From CAVTQY01 sp963736975 (GTDB lineage Bacteria; Pseudomonadota; Alphaproteobacteria; Acetobacterales; Acetobacteraceae), in the NCBI GenBank assembly GCA_963736975.1, contig CAVTQY010000001.1, positions 434,001-498,000 on the forward strand: DNA of 64,000 bases, written 5' to 3'. A program made the translations under genes and the position numbers. The notes under the pieces are model-generated. The model was given only the letters and a program-made list of their open reading frames with translations. It did not search any database and was not told the origin of the DNA. Below, in pieces: positions 33,755 to 44,579 of this stretch (within the stretch, counting starts at the first letter, position 1; the number at the start of each line of letters is the position of its first letter).

Positions 33755-34669
33755 ATGGCAAAGATCGGCTTCATCGGCCTGGGCAACATGGGCGCGCCGA
33801 TGGCGGCGAACCTGGTGAAAGCCGGGCACGACGTCGTTGGCTTCGATATCAATACCCCCGCCGCGCAGGCGCTGGCCACTCTTGGCGGGAATGCCGCCTC
33901 CAGCACCGCCGAGGCCACACGCGGCGCTGCCGTCGTCATCACCATGCTCCCCGCCGGCGAGCATGTCCGCGAGGTTTGGCTGCATCAGGGCGGCCTGATC
34001 GAAGTGATCACCGCCGCCGGAACAAAGCCGCTACTGATCGACTGCTCCACGATCGATGTCGAAAGCGCCCGCACAGTCTCCCAAGCCGCCGAGGCGGCCG
34101 GCCTGGACATGCTGGATGCCCCGGTGTCTGGCGGTACCGGTGGAGCGGCCGCCGGCACCCTGACCTTCATGGTGGGCGGATCGGAAGCGGGCTTCGCCCG
34201 CGCCGAGCCGGTGCTGAAAGCGATGGGCGGCACCATCGTCCACGCCGGCGGCCCCGGCGCCGGCCAAGCCGCGAAAATCTGCAACAACATGATGTTGGCG
34301 ATCAACATGATCGGCGTGTGTGAAGGCTTTCTGCTGGCGCGGAATCTCGGCCTCGAATGGGACCGGCTGCACCGGATCGCCGCCACATCGTCCGGCCAGT
34401 CCTGGGCACTCTCCAGCTACTGCCCGGCGCCGGGTCCCGTCCCCGCCGCGCCCTCCAACAAGGATTACGCGCCCGGCTTCATGGCCGCGCTGATGCTCAA
34501 GGACGTCAAACTGGCGCAGTCCGCCGCCGAGGCGACCGGCACGCCCACCCCGCTCGCAGCACATGCGACCACTCTTTACGAGCAGCTGGTCGCCGCTGGT
34601 GAAGGCGGGCGCGACTTCTCAGTAATTTTCCGCTGGCTGGCGGGGCAGGACCGCGGCAAGATCAGCTGA
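33755..34669 (+). CDS. mmsB: 3-hydroxyisobutyrate dehydrogenase family protein
   Basis: A 304-residue beta-hydroxyacid dehydrogenase. The N-terminal Rossmann motif is GFIGLGNMGAPMAANL, the substrate-binding DAPVSGGTGGA follows, and the catalytic lysine is K174 in GQAAKICNNMM. The late KDVKLAQ motif is also present. It oxidises 3-hydroxyisobutyrate to methylmalonate semialdehyde in valine breakdown. Related tartronate semialdehyde reductases are the main alternative. It sits between DUF3237 and an acyl-CoA synthetase gene. Confidence 0.9.
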   Translation: MAKIGFIGLGNMGAPMAANLVKAGHDVVGFDINTPAAQALATLGGNAASSTAEATRGAAVVITMLPAGEHVREVWLHQGGLIEVITAAGTKPLLIDCSTIDVESARTVSQAAEAAGLDMLDAPVSGGTGGAAAGTLTFMVGGSEAGFARAEPVLKAMGGTIVHAGGPGAGQAAKICNNMMLAINMIGVCEGFLLARNLGLEWDRLHRIAATSSGQSWALSSYCPAPGPVPAAPSNKDYAPGFMAALMLKDVKLAQSAAEATGTPTPLAAHATTLYEQLVAAGEGGRDFSVIFRWLAGQDRGKIS

Positions 34670-34687
34670 AACGACGGGGAGAGGGAG

Positions 34688-36383
34688 ATGTCCGCGGCGG
34701 CGTTCAAGGCGGCGCGCGACGGTCTGTTGACCCATCGCACCGATCACGAGGCAGCCTGCCGGGCGTTCCGCTGGCCCGCGCTCGACCGCTTCAACTGGGC
34801 GCTCGACTGGTTCGATGCCGAACTCGCCCGCGGCGAAGCGGCGCAGCGAACCGCGCTGAAGATCGTCGGTGACGGCGCCGCCGAAGTCACCTTCGCTGAA
34901 TTGTCGGAACGCTCCAACCGCGTCGCCAACAGCCTGCGCGCGCTCGGCGTGAAGCGCGGCGACCGCATCCTGCTGATGCTCGGTAATGTCGTCCCGCTGT
35001 GGGAGACCATGTTGGCGGCGATAAAGCTGGGTGCCGTGGTGATCCCGGCCACCACCCTGCTGACCCAAGCCGATCTGCTCGACCGGTTCGAACGCGGCCG
35101 CGTCCGCCACGTCGTTGCCGGCCCGCAGGAGGCAGCAAAATTCGCCGGCATCGCCGAGGGGCTCACCCTGATCTGTACCGGCGACGCACCGGCCGGATGG
35201 CACGCTTATGACCGGCTGTATGAAATCAGCCCTGGATTTCACCGCCGACGGCCAGACGCATGCCACCGACCCCTTGCTGCTCTACTTCACCTCCGGCACC
35301 ACGGCAAAGCCCAAGCTCGTCCTGCACAGCCAGCAGAGCTATCCGGTCGGCCACCTGACGACGATGTATGTCCTCGGGCTTCGGCCGGGCGACCTGCATC
35401 TCAACATCTCCTCGCCCGGCTGGGCGAAACACGCTTATTCCTGCGTCTTCGCTCCGTGGAACGCGGGCGCAACCGTGTTCATCGCCAACCAGCCGCGCTT
35501 CAACGCACGCGGCATGTTGGATGCTATCGCGATAAACGGGGTGACGACCCTCTGCGCACCGCCGACCGTGTGGCGCATGTTCGTGCAGGAAAACCTGGCA
35601 TCGTTCCGCGTCAGCCTGCGAGAAGCGTGCTCGGCCGGCGAGCCGTGCAACCCCGAGATCATCGAACAGGTGCGCGCCGCCTGGGGCCTGACGGTGCGCG
35701 ACTTCTACGGCCAGACCGAGACCACCACGCAGATCGGCAATCCGCCCGGCCTGCCGGTGAAACCCGGCTCGATGGGCAAGGCGATGCCGGGCTACGACAT
35801 TCGCCTGCTCGATCCGGAGGGGCAGGTGGCGGAGGAAGGCGAGGTGTGCATCGCGCTCGACCCGAAGCCCACCGGCCTGATGGTCGGCTACCAGCACGAC
35901 GACGGGACGATCCCGCCCATGCCGCGCCCGGTCTATCGTACCGGTGACGTCGCCTCGCGCGATGCCGACGGCTATTTCACCTATGTCGGCCGGGCCGACG
36001 ACATCTTCAAAGCCTCGGATTACCGGATCAGCCCGTTCGAGCTCGAAAGCCTGCTGATCGAACACCCTGCGGTCGCCGAGGCCGCTGTGGTGCCCGCGCC
36101 CGACCCAGTGCGAACGGCCGTACCCAAGGCCTATGTCATGCTGGCCGCGGGATGGTCCGCCGATCGGGACACGGCCCGGGCAATCTTCCAGCATGTCCGC
36201 GAGCGGTCAGCACCCTACAAGCGCATTCGCCGGCTCGAGTTTGCCGAACTGCCGAAAACCATCTCCGGCAAGATCCGGCGGGTGGAGTTGCGCCGAGCCG
36301 AGCAGCAACGCGCACAAGAGCGCGAGCGAGCCGCCGGCGAATTCCGGGAAGAGGACCTTCCCGAGCTCCGTATCCCGGCATGA
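34688..36383 (+). pseudogene. Acyl-CoA synthetase (AMP-binding), frameshifted
   Basis: Two reading frames together spell one acyl-CoA synthetase of about 565 residues. The first frame covers the N-terminal domain (VTFAELSERSNRVANSLRALG, LLMLGNVVPLWETMLA) and runs to YDRLYEISP. The second frame picks up at DFTADGQTHATDPLLLYF with the AMP-binding motif TSGTTAKPK, then FYGQTETT, YRTGDVA and the C-terminal lysine motif PKTISGKIRR. One extra base near 35234-35235 (CCTGGATTT instead of CCTGATTT) joins them. It resembles medium-chain or aromatic acid ACSM-type ligases. It may be a true pseudogene or a sequence error. Confidence 0.85.
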
Positions 36384-36505
36384 TTAACGTTTCGATGATG
36401 CTGAACTCACATCTCGGCAGGAATACAATTGTAGCGTGTGGCCGTCTTGCTGCCTCACGCATTAGCTGACGCGCCTGATCGCCGAGGTCCCGTTCGGGAG
36501 GGAAA

Positions 36506-38725
36506 ATGCCGTTGCGCTTCCGGCTCGCCGATCTGATGCGCCCGCTTATTCCCGCTGGTCTGAGCCGGCAATTGCAGATCTTCGCAATCCTTCTGCTTGT
36601 CGGCATTTCGGCGCTGGTTGCACATCAGCTCTGGCTCGCCCGGACGGGAATGCGCGCCGATACCGAGGAAGAGCTGACCCGCCTCGATATGGTCTTCGCC
36701 GAGCAGACCGGCCGCGCCGTCGAGACTGTCGATCTGGTCCTGCACGGCGTGGCAGAGGACGCTCGGACGGGGCGACTGCCCGGCCCGGCCGGCGCCGCGG
36801 CTTACAACGCCACCCTGGAACGCCGTATCGCCATGGTGCGGCAGGCCTCCGGCATCGCCGTCGCCGATCAGAGCGGGCGTATTGTGCTCGCCTCCGACCC
36901 CCGGCTCATGCAGCTCGCCTTGCCGGCAGACATTATCGCCGCAATCAACTCGGCGGCCGACCACCCCGATTCCGGTCTGCGGATAACAACCCCGTTCCGT
37001 GGCCTCGACGGCGCCTGGACCGCGCTGATGTTGCGACCGTTGCCTCGCTACGGCACGACTGACCGGCCCGCCGCGGTGGCGTTTCTCAACCTCCACTATT
37101 TCGAGGACTTCTTCCGCTCCGTGGAGCTGACCGAGAAGGGTGCCATCGTGTTGCATCGGCGCGATGGCACCGTGCTCGCGCGCTTTCCGCATAACGATAC
37201 GATCATCGGCGAAAGCTACGCCGACCTGCCGCCCTTCAAAGAGGTGCTCGCCAAAAGCATGGCAGGCACGCTCGTCATGGATAGCCCGATCGACGGCGAC
37301 CGCCGCCTGGTGGCCATTCGCGCCCTCAAGGCATTCCCCCTGGCGATCAGCGTCTCGGTCAGCGAGGCGGCCGCTCTCAGCCTCTGGCGGCACGAAGCTC
37401 TGGTGCTGGCCGCCAGCTCGGTGGTGATCGGCGGACTGTTTCTGGCCCTGCTGCTGATGTTGGCCGGCCGGTCGCGCGAGAAGGATCTGCTGCTTCAGCA
37501 TCTTCATCAGGCCAAGGAAGCTGCCGAGACGGCCAACGCGGCGATCGCCCAGGAAATGGAAGAGCGCGCGCGTGTGGAAGAGGCGTTGCGCAACGCACAG
37601 CGCGCCGAGGCGATCGGCCAGATCACCGGCGGTGTGGCGCATGACTTCAACAACATGCTTTCGATCGTGCTGGGCAACATCGACCTGCTCGAGCGTACCC
37701 TGCCTCCCGACGAAAAGACGCTCGGACGATTGGCGACCATGCGTTCGGCGGTCGAGCGTGGCGCGACGCTCACCGACCAGTTGCTCGCTTTCGCTCGACG
37801 CCAGCCACTGATGCCGCGCCCGACCGATCTCAACCTGCTGGTCAGCGGTCTGCGCGACCTCGTGCAGAGCGCAGTCGGCAGCCGGATCAGGTTGCAGCTC
37901 AGGCTGCAGCCCGAACTCGATCCGGCCATGATCGATCCGGCTCAGATCGAGCTCGTTATCCTGAACCTCGCCATCAATGCGCGCGACGCCATGCCGGAGG
38001 GCGGGATGTTGACCCTGGAAACCCGCCTTCTCGATGTCGCGCCGGGCGCGCGCATCGCCGATATGGCCCCCGGCACATACGTAACCCTGATCGTTTCCGA
38101 TACCGGGGTCGGCATGAGCGAGGGCGTGCTGGTGCGAGCTTTCGAACCGTTCTTCACCACTAAGGAAGTCGGGCGAGGCTCCGGGCTGGGTCTCAGCCAG
38201 GTCGATGGAATCGCCCGGCAGCTCGGCGGCGGCGCCCGCATCGAGAGCCGGTTGCGCGACGGCACCGTAGTTTACGTTTATTTGCCGCGCGCCAACCAGG
38301 CCGCAGCGCCGCATCGGCCCCCCGCGCCCGCACGTGTCGGCCTGCGTCACACCAACGCGTTGATACTCCTCGTGGACGATGACCATGCGGTGCGCACAAC
38401 CACCGCCTCTCTGCTTGCCGCTCTCGGCTACCGGGTGCTCGAGGCAAGCGGCGGCGCCGAGGCGCTCGATGAGCTCGAAAGCGGCGGGCAGGTGGACGTG
38501 CTGCTGACAGACGTCGTCATGCCGGGAATGACGGGGCCGGAACTTGCCCGCCGCGCGAAGCTGCTGCAACCGGACCTGCCGGTGGTGTTTATTTCCGGCT
38601 ACTCGGACCCGGACGCGCTATCCGGCGCCAGCGGTCTGGTCCGCCTGATACGTAAGCCAGCCCGCCCCGACCAACTGGTGGACCAACTGGAGGCCGCGAT
38701 GAGCGGCGCGGTCATGCCCGCCTGA
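36506..38725 (+). CDS. Membrane hybrid sensor histidine kinase/response regulator
   Basis: A 739-residue sensor. A membrane helix (about 20-45) is followed by a periplasmic sensing region of about 250 residues (PDC/dCache-like), a second helix (about 295-320), a short coiled coil and the kinase core. The HisKA motif GGVAHDFNNML carries H379. The HATPase has NLAINARDAMPEGG, DTGVGM and GSGLGLS. A C-terminal receiver has ILLVDDDHAVR and phospho-acceptor D669 (LLTDVVMPG). The signal is unknown. Its stop is followed by a hairpin terminator and another kinase gene. Confidence 0.93.
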   Translation: MPLRFRLADLMRPLIPAGLSRQLQIFAILLLVGISALVAHQLWLARTGMRADTEEELTRLDMVFAEQTGRAVETVDLVLHGVAEDARTGRLPGPAGAAAYNATLERRIAMVRQASGIAVADQSGRIVLASDPRLMQLALPADIIAAINSAADHPDSGLRITTPFRGLDGAWTALMLRPLPRYGTTDRPAAVAFLNLHYFEDFFRSVELTEKGAIVLHRRDGTVLARFPHNDTIIGESYADLPPFKEVLAKSMAGTLVMDSPIDGDRRLVAIRALKAFPLAISVSVSEAAALSLWRHEALVLAASSVVIGGLFLALLLMLAGRSREKDLLLQHLHQAKEAAETANAAIAQEMEERARVEEALRNAQRAEAIGQITGGVAHDFNNMLSIVLGNIDLLERTLPPDEKTLGRLATMRSAVERGATLTDQLLAFARRQPLMPRPTDLNLLVSGLRDLVQSAVGSRIRLQLRLQPELDPAMIDPAQIELVILNLAINARDAMPEGGMLTLETRLLDVAPGARIADMAPGTYVTLIVSDTGVGMSEGVLVRAFEPFFTTKEVGRGSGLGLSQVDGIARQLGGGARIESRLRDGTVVYVYLPRANQAAAPHRPPAPARVGLRHTNALILLVDDDHAVRTTTASLLAALGYRVLEASGGAEALDELESGGQVDVLLTDVVMPGMTGPELARRAKLLQPDLPVVFISGYSDPDALSGASGLVRLIRKPARPDQLVDQLEAAMSGAVMPA

Positions 38726-38738
38726 AACGTCTTTCTGC

Positions 38739-38790
38739 GTGGTGTTGCGCCCCCTCTCCCCGGCCCTCTCCCGCGAGCGGAGAGGGGTTT
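38739..38790 (+). terminator. Terminator hairpin within a shared intergenic repeat
   Basis: CCCTCTCC (38764-38771) pairs with GGAGAGGG (38779-38786) over a 7-nt loop, followed by GTTTCTTC, just after the kinase stop codon. The 32 bases at 38739-38770 are repeated in inverted orientation at 50771-50802 with one mismatch. Confidence 0.6.
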
Positions 38791-38856
38791 CTTCTCCCGT
38801 GATGCGCCAGGCCCGTTGGTATAATATCCGGTCGGGACTGACCAAGGGGCCAGTGA

Positions 38857-41800
38857 ATGTCCCGCTCTGCCAGCACACCGCACCCGCGGAATCCAATCGG
38901 CCGCCTTCCGGCCTGCATCGCGCTGGCGTGTCTCTACGTGATCACCGGCCGGCTCGGTCTTCTGCTGGCAGTTCCACCGGGCTACGCAACCGCGATCTTT
39001 CCTCCGGCAGGCATTGCCGTCGCGGCGATGTTCATCAGTGGCAGCTCCACACTGCCCTGGACCTTCATCGGCTCCTTCACGCTCAACCTGTGGAACGGCG
39101 CGGCCGAGCATGGATTGAGCGGGCTCGAGATCGGCGTGGCGCTGATCATCGCCGCGGCATCCACGCTGCAGGCCGCCTGCGGGGGTTGGGCGTTCCGTCG
39201 CCTGATCGGCTATCCCGCCGCCCTGGACAACGGTCCGGATGTCGCGCGGTTCTTCCTCGGCGCGCCATTCGTTTGTTTGATCAGTGCAACGCTGTCGCTC
39301 AGCGGCATGGCCCTGCTCCACGCCATCGACATGTCGGACATCGCCGCGAGCTGGTTCATTTGGTGGATGGGCGACACGCTCGGCGTGCTGCTGTTCCTCC
39401 CGATAGCGATGTTGGGCGTGGGCGAGCCGCGCGCCCTCTGGGCCGGACGGGCCGGCCCGCTCGCGCTCCCGATGTTGGTTTTTTTCGCCTTCTTCGTCGC
39501 CGTCTTCGTCAGGATCGGCAACTGGCAGAGCCAGCAATCCCTCATAGAGTTTCGTCTGCTCTCGCAGCAGATCACCGACCAACTCCGGGCGCAACTCGCC
39601 GCCCAGGAAATGTTCCTCGAACAGCTCCGCACATCGTTCAGCGGACCGGCGCTCCTGTCGCGAGAGGATTTCGCCACTCGTGCGCGCATCGTGCTGACCC
39701 ATTTCCCGCCGATCCAGGCGATCGGCTGGGCACCGCGTGTGCCGGCCGCGGATCGCGCAACCTTCGAAGCGGCGCAACAGCATGATGCTCCCGGCTTCAC
39801 CGTTCGAGAGCAGACCCAGACCGGCGGGATGCAACCCGCCGCCCCCCGCGCCGAGGCCTTCCCGATCGCCTATGTCGAGCCGCTGGAGAGCAACCGGGGG
39901 GCGCTCGGGTTCGATCTAACTTCGGAACCGGTGCGGCGGGCCGCAGTTCTGGGTGCGATTGCCACTGGCGAAATCACCGCCAGCGCACCCACGCACCTGC
40001 TTCAACTGCAAGGCGAGCAGAGCGGCTTACTGTTGACGACGGCGGTCCGCAAAGGCCCCGACGGGCCGGGTATCGTGTTCATAGCGTTGCGCATCACGAC
40101 ACTGATGAACGCCCTGCTCGCGCCCGCGCAGCAGCAATTGGGGGTTCAGCTCATCGACCAGGAGGTCGGGCGGCCACTGTTCGACACGATCCCGGCTGAT
40201 AACCCCGGTCCCACCTTGATACAGGAGGTCGGCTTCGGCGGACGACAGTACCCTAATCCGCATCGCGCCGACCGCGCTCTATTTCGGGCATCACCGGGGA
40301 TGGCAAAGCTGGGTCGTGCTGGTCATTGGCGTGCTCAGCACCGCCCTGTTGGGCGCGCTCCTGATGTTGGCAACCGGCGAGCGCCAACGCTTCGCCCGGC
40401 TGTTGGCGGAGCGCACGCGCGAGCGCGACCGCATCTGGCAGGTCTCGGAGGATTTGCTCGGCGTCGGTAATTTCGAGGGCTACTTCATCAGCGTCAACCC
40501 CGCCTGGATGCGCACGCTCGGTTGGACCGAGGCCGAGATCAAGACGATCCATGTCAATGACCTGCGTCACCCCGACGATTACGCGATAGGCACGGAAGGG
40601 CGGCGGCGGCTGGCCGAGGGCGTTCCCACCGTGCGGATGGAGAACCGTTTCCGGCACAAGGACGGATCCTATCGCTGGCTCTATTGGACCATGACCGCCG
40701 AACAGGGGCTGATCTACGTGATCGGCCGCAATGTAACCGTCGACCGGGAGGCCGCGGATGTCCATCGCCGAACCGAAGAGCAACTGCGCCAGTTGCAGAA
40801 AATGAAATCGGTGGGCCAGCTCACCGGTGGTATCGCCCATGACTTCAACAACCTGCTGACGATCATCATCGGCAACCTGGAGATCCTGGACCACGCACTC
40901 GGCAATGCGACCGACAGAGTACGCCGGGCCGTCAGCGCGGCGACAACCGGCGCGATGCGCGCCGCGACCCTGACCCAGCGGCTGATGGCCTACGCACAAA
41001 AGCAACCGCTGCGCCCGCGGCCACTCGATCTGAATGAGCTGGTCCGGGGCATGGCGGACCTCATCCGCCGAACCCAAGGGGAAACAATTCAATACGAGTT
41101 TTCGTTCAACGAAAACCTGCCACCCTGTTTCTGCAACTCCAATCAGCTCGAGAATGCCATGCTTAACCTGGTGATCAATGCGCGCGATGCGATGCCCGAG
41201 GGAGGCCGGTTGCGGATCGCAACGAGCCCAATCGAGTTCGAACGACGCCGCTGCGCGGGTGCGCGGCATCGCCGCGGGCGGCTACACGGTGCTGGCGGTC
41301 AGCGACAGTGGTATCGGCATGTCGCCGGAAACTGCGGCCCGGGCGTTCGAGCCGTTCTTCACTACGAAAGACATGGGCAAGGGCACCGGCCTCGGGTTGA
41401 GCATGGTCTATGGGTTCGCAAAGCAATCGAAGGGGCATGTCGAGATCGCGAGCACAATCGGCCTCGGCACGACCGTGCGCATCTTTCTGCCCAGGCTCGC
41501 GGTCTGCGACGCACGAAATGTGCCGGATCTCGACCAACCGGCGATGCGCGATGCCGGTGGACACGGGGAAACCATCCTGGTGGTGGAGGACGACGCCGAG
41601 GTTCGTCTGTATGTAGCGGACATATTGCGCGTACTTAACTATCGCGTGATCGACGTGGCGGACGCCAGATCGGCACTGGACGCCCTGGCGCAGCCCAGCC
41701 TGCCCATCGACCTGCTGCTGACGGACGTAGTGATGCCCGGATTGGACGGCCGGGAGCTCGCACAGCGCGCGGCAACGATGCGCAAAGGTTTGAAGGTGCT

Positions 41801-41957
41801 GTTCATGACGGGCTATTCCCAGAATGCCATCATCCACCAGGGACGTCTGGACCCCGATGTCGAGTTGATCGAGAAACCGTTCGGCCGCGAAAGCCTCGCT
41901 GCTCGCGTCCGCGGCATCCTCGATGCGTACCGGGACATACAGGCCGCGGCCAGATAG
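38857..41957 (+). pseudogene. MASE1-CHASE-PAS hybrid histidine kinase, broken by two frameshifts
   Basis: Three successive frames make up one sensor kinase of about 1030 residues. Frame one (38857 to about 40249) holds a MASE1 membrane domain (GRLGLLLAVPPGYATAIFPPAGIA) and a CHASE domain. Frame two (about 40249 to 41240) continues with TLIRIAPTALYF, a membrane helix, a PAS domain, HisKA (GGIAHDFNNLL) and NLVINARDAMPEGG. Frame three (about 41241 to 41957) gives DSGIGM, GTGLGLS and a receiver with LLTDVVMPG. Each junction needs one base removed. It is either a decayed gene or two sequence errors. Confidence 0.85.
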
Positions 41958-41985
41958 ACCGAACTACTCACAAGGACACACGTCG

Positions 41986-42885
41986 ATGACGTTGAAGACT
42001 CTCCTCCGATTGTTGTTGCTCGTCGCCATCGCGCTGCCTGCCGGCGCGCGAGCCCAGCAAGCCGTAGCCATCCCCACCCAGGCCGTCGATCCGGCTTTAC
42101 GGGCCAGATTACCCAAGGACATCCTCGATGCCGGCGAACTCGTCGCCGTCAACAGCGGCGCGTTCCCGCCCTACGACATCATCGGCGACAACCAAGAGCT
42201 GACGGGTGCGAGCGCCGATCTTGGCAAGGCGCTCGGCGAGACGCTTGGCCTGCGTATACGCCACCAGACGGTCAGCGGACTTGCCGGCGTTCTGAGCGGC
42301 ATCAAGTCCGGGCGGTACCAGTTGGACATCGGGCCGGACGGCGATTTTCCCGATCGCGAGACCGCCAATAACTTCATCGACTGGGTGCAGGAATACGTTG
42401 TGTTCGCCGTTCCGAAGGGCAACCCGGCAGGCATCCACAGCCTGGCCGATACGTGCGGCAAGCGCGTCGCCGTTCAGGCCGGCGGCTCGGCCGAGCAAGT
42501 GATCCGGCACCAGTCCACCGCCTGTACAGCGGCCGGTAAGCCGGCGGTGCAGGTCCAGTCCTTCGGCGATCAGCCGACCGCCATGCTCGCCGTGCGCTCC
42601 GGCCGTTCGGATGGATTCTTTTCTTCCCAAGCGCCGCTGACGTGGTTCGTCCGACAATCGAACGGACAAATGGAACTGGCGGGCGTCGGCCAGCCGAACG
42701 GCTTCGGCAACCTCTACCAGGGCACGGTCGTAACAAAGGGATCGCCATTGGCGCCGGTGATCCTTGCCGCCTACCAGAAATTGTTTCAGAACGGAACGTA
42801 CGCGGCGATCATGAAGAAATGGGACCTGGGCGCGAACAGGATCGATGCGCCAGGGATCGACCTTGCCACGACTAAACCGCGATGA
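41986..42885 (+). CDS. Polar amino acid ABC transporter substrate-binding protein
   Basis: A periplasmic family-3 solute-binding protein of 299 residues. The signal peptide is about residues 1-24 (LLRLLLLVAIALPAGARAQ). The body has AVNSGAFPPYDIIGDNQELTGASADLGKALGETLGL, DIGPDGDFPDRE and ADTCGKRVAVQAGGSAEQVI, the pattern of binding proteins for glutamine, histidine or ectoine-like ligands. The ligand cannot be set. It overlaps the permease gene by ATGA, forming a three-gene transporter operon just downstream of two sensor kinases. Confidence 0.9.
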   Translation: MTLKTLLRLLLLVAIALPAGARAQQAVAIPTQAVDPALRARLPKDILDAGELVAVNSGAFPPYDIIGDNQELTGASADLGKALGETLGLRIRHQTVSGLAGVLSGIKSGRYQLDIGPDGDFPDRETANNFIDWVQEYVVFAVPKGNPAGIHSLADTCGKRVAVQAGGSAEQVIRHQSTACTAAGKPAVQVQSFGDQPTAMLAVRSGRSDGFFSSQAPLTWFVRQSNGQMELAGVGQPNGFGNLYQGTVVTKGSPLAPVILAAYQKLFQNGTYAAIMKKWDLGANRIDAPGIDLATTKPR

Positions 42886-43781
42886 CCGATCGGACCATTG
42901 CCGGGGAGGATGCCGAGCTCAGGTTCCGCGACGTCGCGCACGCGCATGAGCCCGGCGCTTACCGGCGCTGGCTGCTTTGGGCGGCCGCGCTGCTGATCGC
43001 GGCGTGGTTCGGCGCGGTGGTCGCCACCAACCCGAATTTCGAATGGAGCATCGTGCTTCGGTGGTTCACCGCGGGAGCAATCCTGCGCGGGCTCTCCGTC
43101 ACGCTGGGGCTGACCGCCGTTGCCATGGCGATCGGGACCATGCTCGGCCTGCTGCTGGCGATTGCGCGGCTCTCCAGCAGCCGGCTGCCGCGCACCGTTG
43201 CCGGTCTTTACATCTGGTTCTTTCGCGGCACGCCGCTGCTCGTGCAGCTCCTGTTCTGGTACAATCTCTCCACCCTGTTTCCGGTGGTCGCGATCGGCAT
43301 CCCGTTCGGTCCGCAGCTTGCCGCCTGGAAGACCAACGACCTGATCACGCCGATCACCGCGGCCATTGCCGGGCTGGGGCTGAACGAAGCCGCCTACATG
43401 GCCGAGATCATCCGCGGCGGCCTGCTGTCCGTGCCGCGCGGCCAGTCGGAAACGGCCGAGGCCTTCGGCATGACGCGCGCCCGTGCGCTTCGCCGCATCA
43501 TCCTGCCGCAAGCTATGCGCGCGATCGTGCCGCCGACCGGCAACCAGCTCATCAGCATGATCAAGGCGACATCGCTGGTCAGCGTCATCGCGATGGCCGA
43601 CCTGCTCTATTCGGTCCAAACCGTTTACAACCGTACCTATCAGGTGATTCCGCTGCTGATGGTCGCGGTGATCTGGTACCTGCTGATCACCTCGATCCTG
43701 AACGTGGTGCAGTCGGCGATCGAGCGTCATTACGGGCGTGGCTACGATGGCGCCGGGATGACTGCCGCAGCGGGGCGCTGA
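42882..43781 (+). CDS. Amino acid ABC transporter permease
   Basis: A 299-residue inner-membrane permease of the His/Glu/Gln/Arg family. An N-terminal helix (about 28-50) precedes the permease domain (TLGLTAVAMAIGTMLGLLLAIARLSS; WFFRGTPLLVQLLFWYN; MAEIIRGGLLSVPRGQSETAEAFGMTRARALRRIILPQA, which carries the EAA loop). The N-terminal extension and single-gene layout suggest a homodimeric permease. It overlaps the binding protein by 4 bases, and the ATPase starts 2 bases after its stop. Confidence 0.92.
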   Translation: MTDRTIAGEDAELRFRDVAHAHEPGAYRRWLLWAAALLIAAWFGAVVATNPNFEWSIVLRWFTAGAILRGLSVTLGLTAVAMAIGTMLGLLLAIARLSSSRLPRTVAGLYIWFFRGTPLLVQLLFWYNLSTLFPVVAIGIPFGPQLAAWKTNDLITPITAAIAGLGLNEAAYMAEIIRGGLLSVPRGQSETAEAFGMTRARALRRIILPQAMRAIVPPTGNQLISMIKATSLVSVIAMADLLYSVQTVYNRTYQVIPLLMVAVIWYLLITSILNVVQSAIERHYGRGYDGAGMTAAAGR

Positions 43782-43782
43782 G

Positions 43783-44568
43783 ATGGACGCAACGGTCACG
43801 AAGCTCGGCCCGCCGCTCATTCGCGCGCGCCAGGTGCACAAGAGTTTCGGCAGCAACGAGGTTCTGCGCGGCATCGACCTCGATGTATGGCCCGGCGAGG
43901 TCGTTGTCATTCTCGGCCCATCGGGATCGGGGAAATCCACCTTTCTGCGCTGCATCAATCACCTGGAGACGATGCAATCTGGCTTCATCGAGATCGACGA
44001 TGAACAGATCGGCTATCAGTTACGCGGTGAACGGTTGATCAAGCTCGGTCCGCGAGCGAGTGCACGGCAGCGCCGGCAGATCGGCATGGTATTTCAGCAG
44101 TTCAATCTCTACCCGCATCTGACCGCGCTCCAGAACATCATCGAAGCGCCGGTCGGCGTACATGGGCGTGGCCGCGGCGCGGCGGTTGCCGAGGCGCTCG
44201 CCCTGCTGGAGCGGGTCGGCCTGACCGGCAAAGCCAACGCCTATCCGCGGCAGCTCTCCGGCGGCGAGCAGCAACGCGTGGCGATTGCACGAGCGCTCGC
44301 TATCGGGCCGCGCCTGCTGTTGTTCGATGAGCCGACTTCCGCGCTCGATCCGGAATTGGTGGGCGAAGTCCTGGCGACGATGCGCGATCTAGCCGGACGG
44401 GGGCTGACGATGATCGTCGTCACACACGAAATCAGTTTCGCCCGGGAGGCGGCGGACCGCGTGGTGTTCATGGATGGCGGGCTGGTGATCGAGCAGGGTG
44501 TGCCGGGCGAGGTGCTGACGCGCCCACAACATCCCCGCACGCGCGCGTTCCTCGCTCGCTTTATCTGA
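43783..44568 (+). CDS. Amino acid ABC transporter ATPase
   Basis: A 261-residue ATPase of the HisP/GlnQ type. Walker A is GPSGSGKSTFLRC, the Q-loop area MVFQQFNLYPHLTALQN, the signature LSGGEQQRVAIARAL and Walker B LLLFDEPTSALDPE, with the switch His in VVTHEISFAREAADR. A 15-20-residue insertion (QIGYQLRGERLIKLGPRASA) follows the EIDDE region, as in some ectoine or glutamate importers. It ends the transporter operon. Confidence 0.95.
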   Translation: MDATVTKLGPPLIRARQVHKSFGSNEVLRGIDLDVWPGEVVVILGPSGSGKSTFLRCINHLETMQSGFIEIDDEQIGYQLRGERLIKLGPRASARQRRQIGMVFQQFNLYPHLTALQNIIEAPVGVHGRGRGAAVAEALALLERVGLTGKANAYPRQLSGGEQQRVAIARALAIGPRLLLFDEPTSALDPELVGEVLATMRDLAGRGLTMIVVTHEISFAREAADRVVFMDGGLVIEQGVPGEVLTRPQHPRTRAFLARFI

Positions 44569-44579
44569 CGCAAGTCGGC

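Noticed and set aside
36455..38569. Very long open frame antisense to the first hybrid kinase gene
   Set aside because: GC-rich DNA keeps the opposite strand open; the translation is His/Gln/Arg-rich with no family motif, while the plus strand has a full kinase.
40240..41245. Programmed frameshifting in the MASE1-CHASE kinase
   Set aside because: No slippery heptamer or pseudoknot is evident at either junction, and the same +1 type occurs in unrelated genes, so an error or mutation is simpler.
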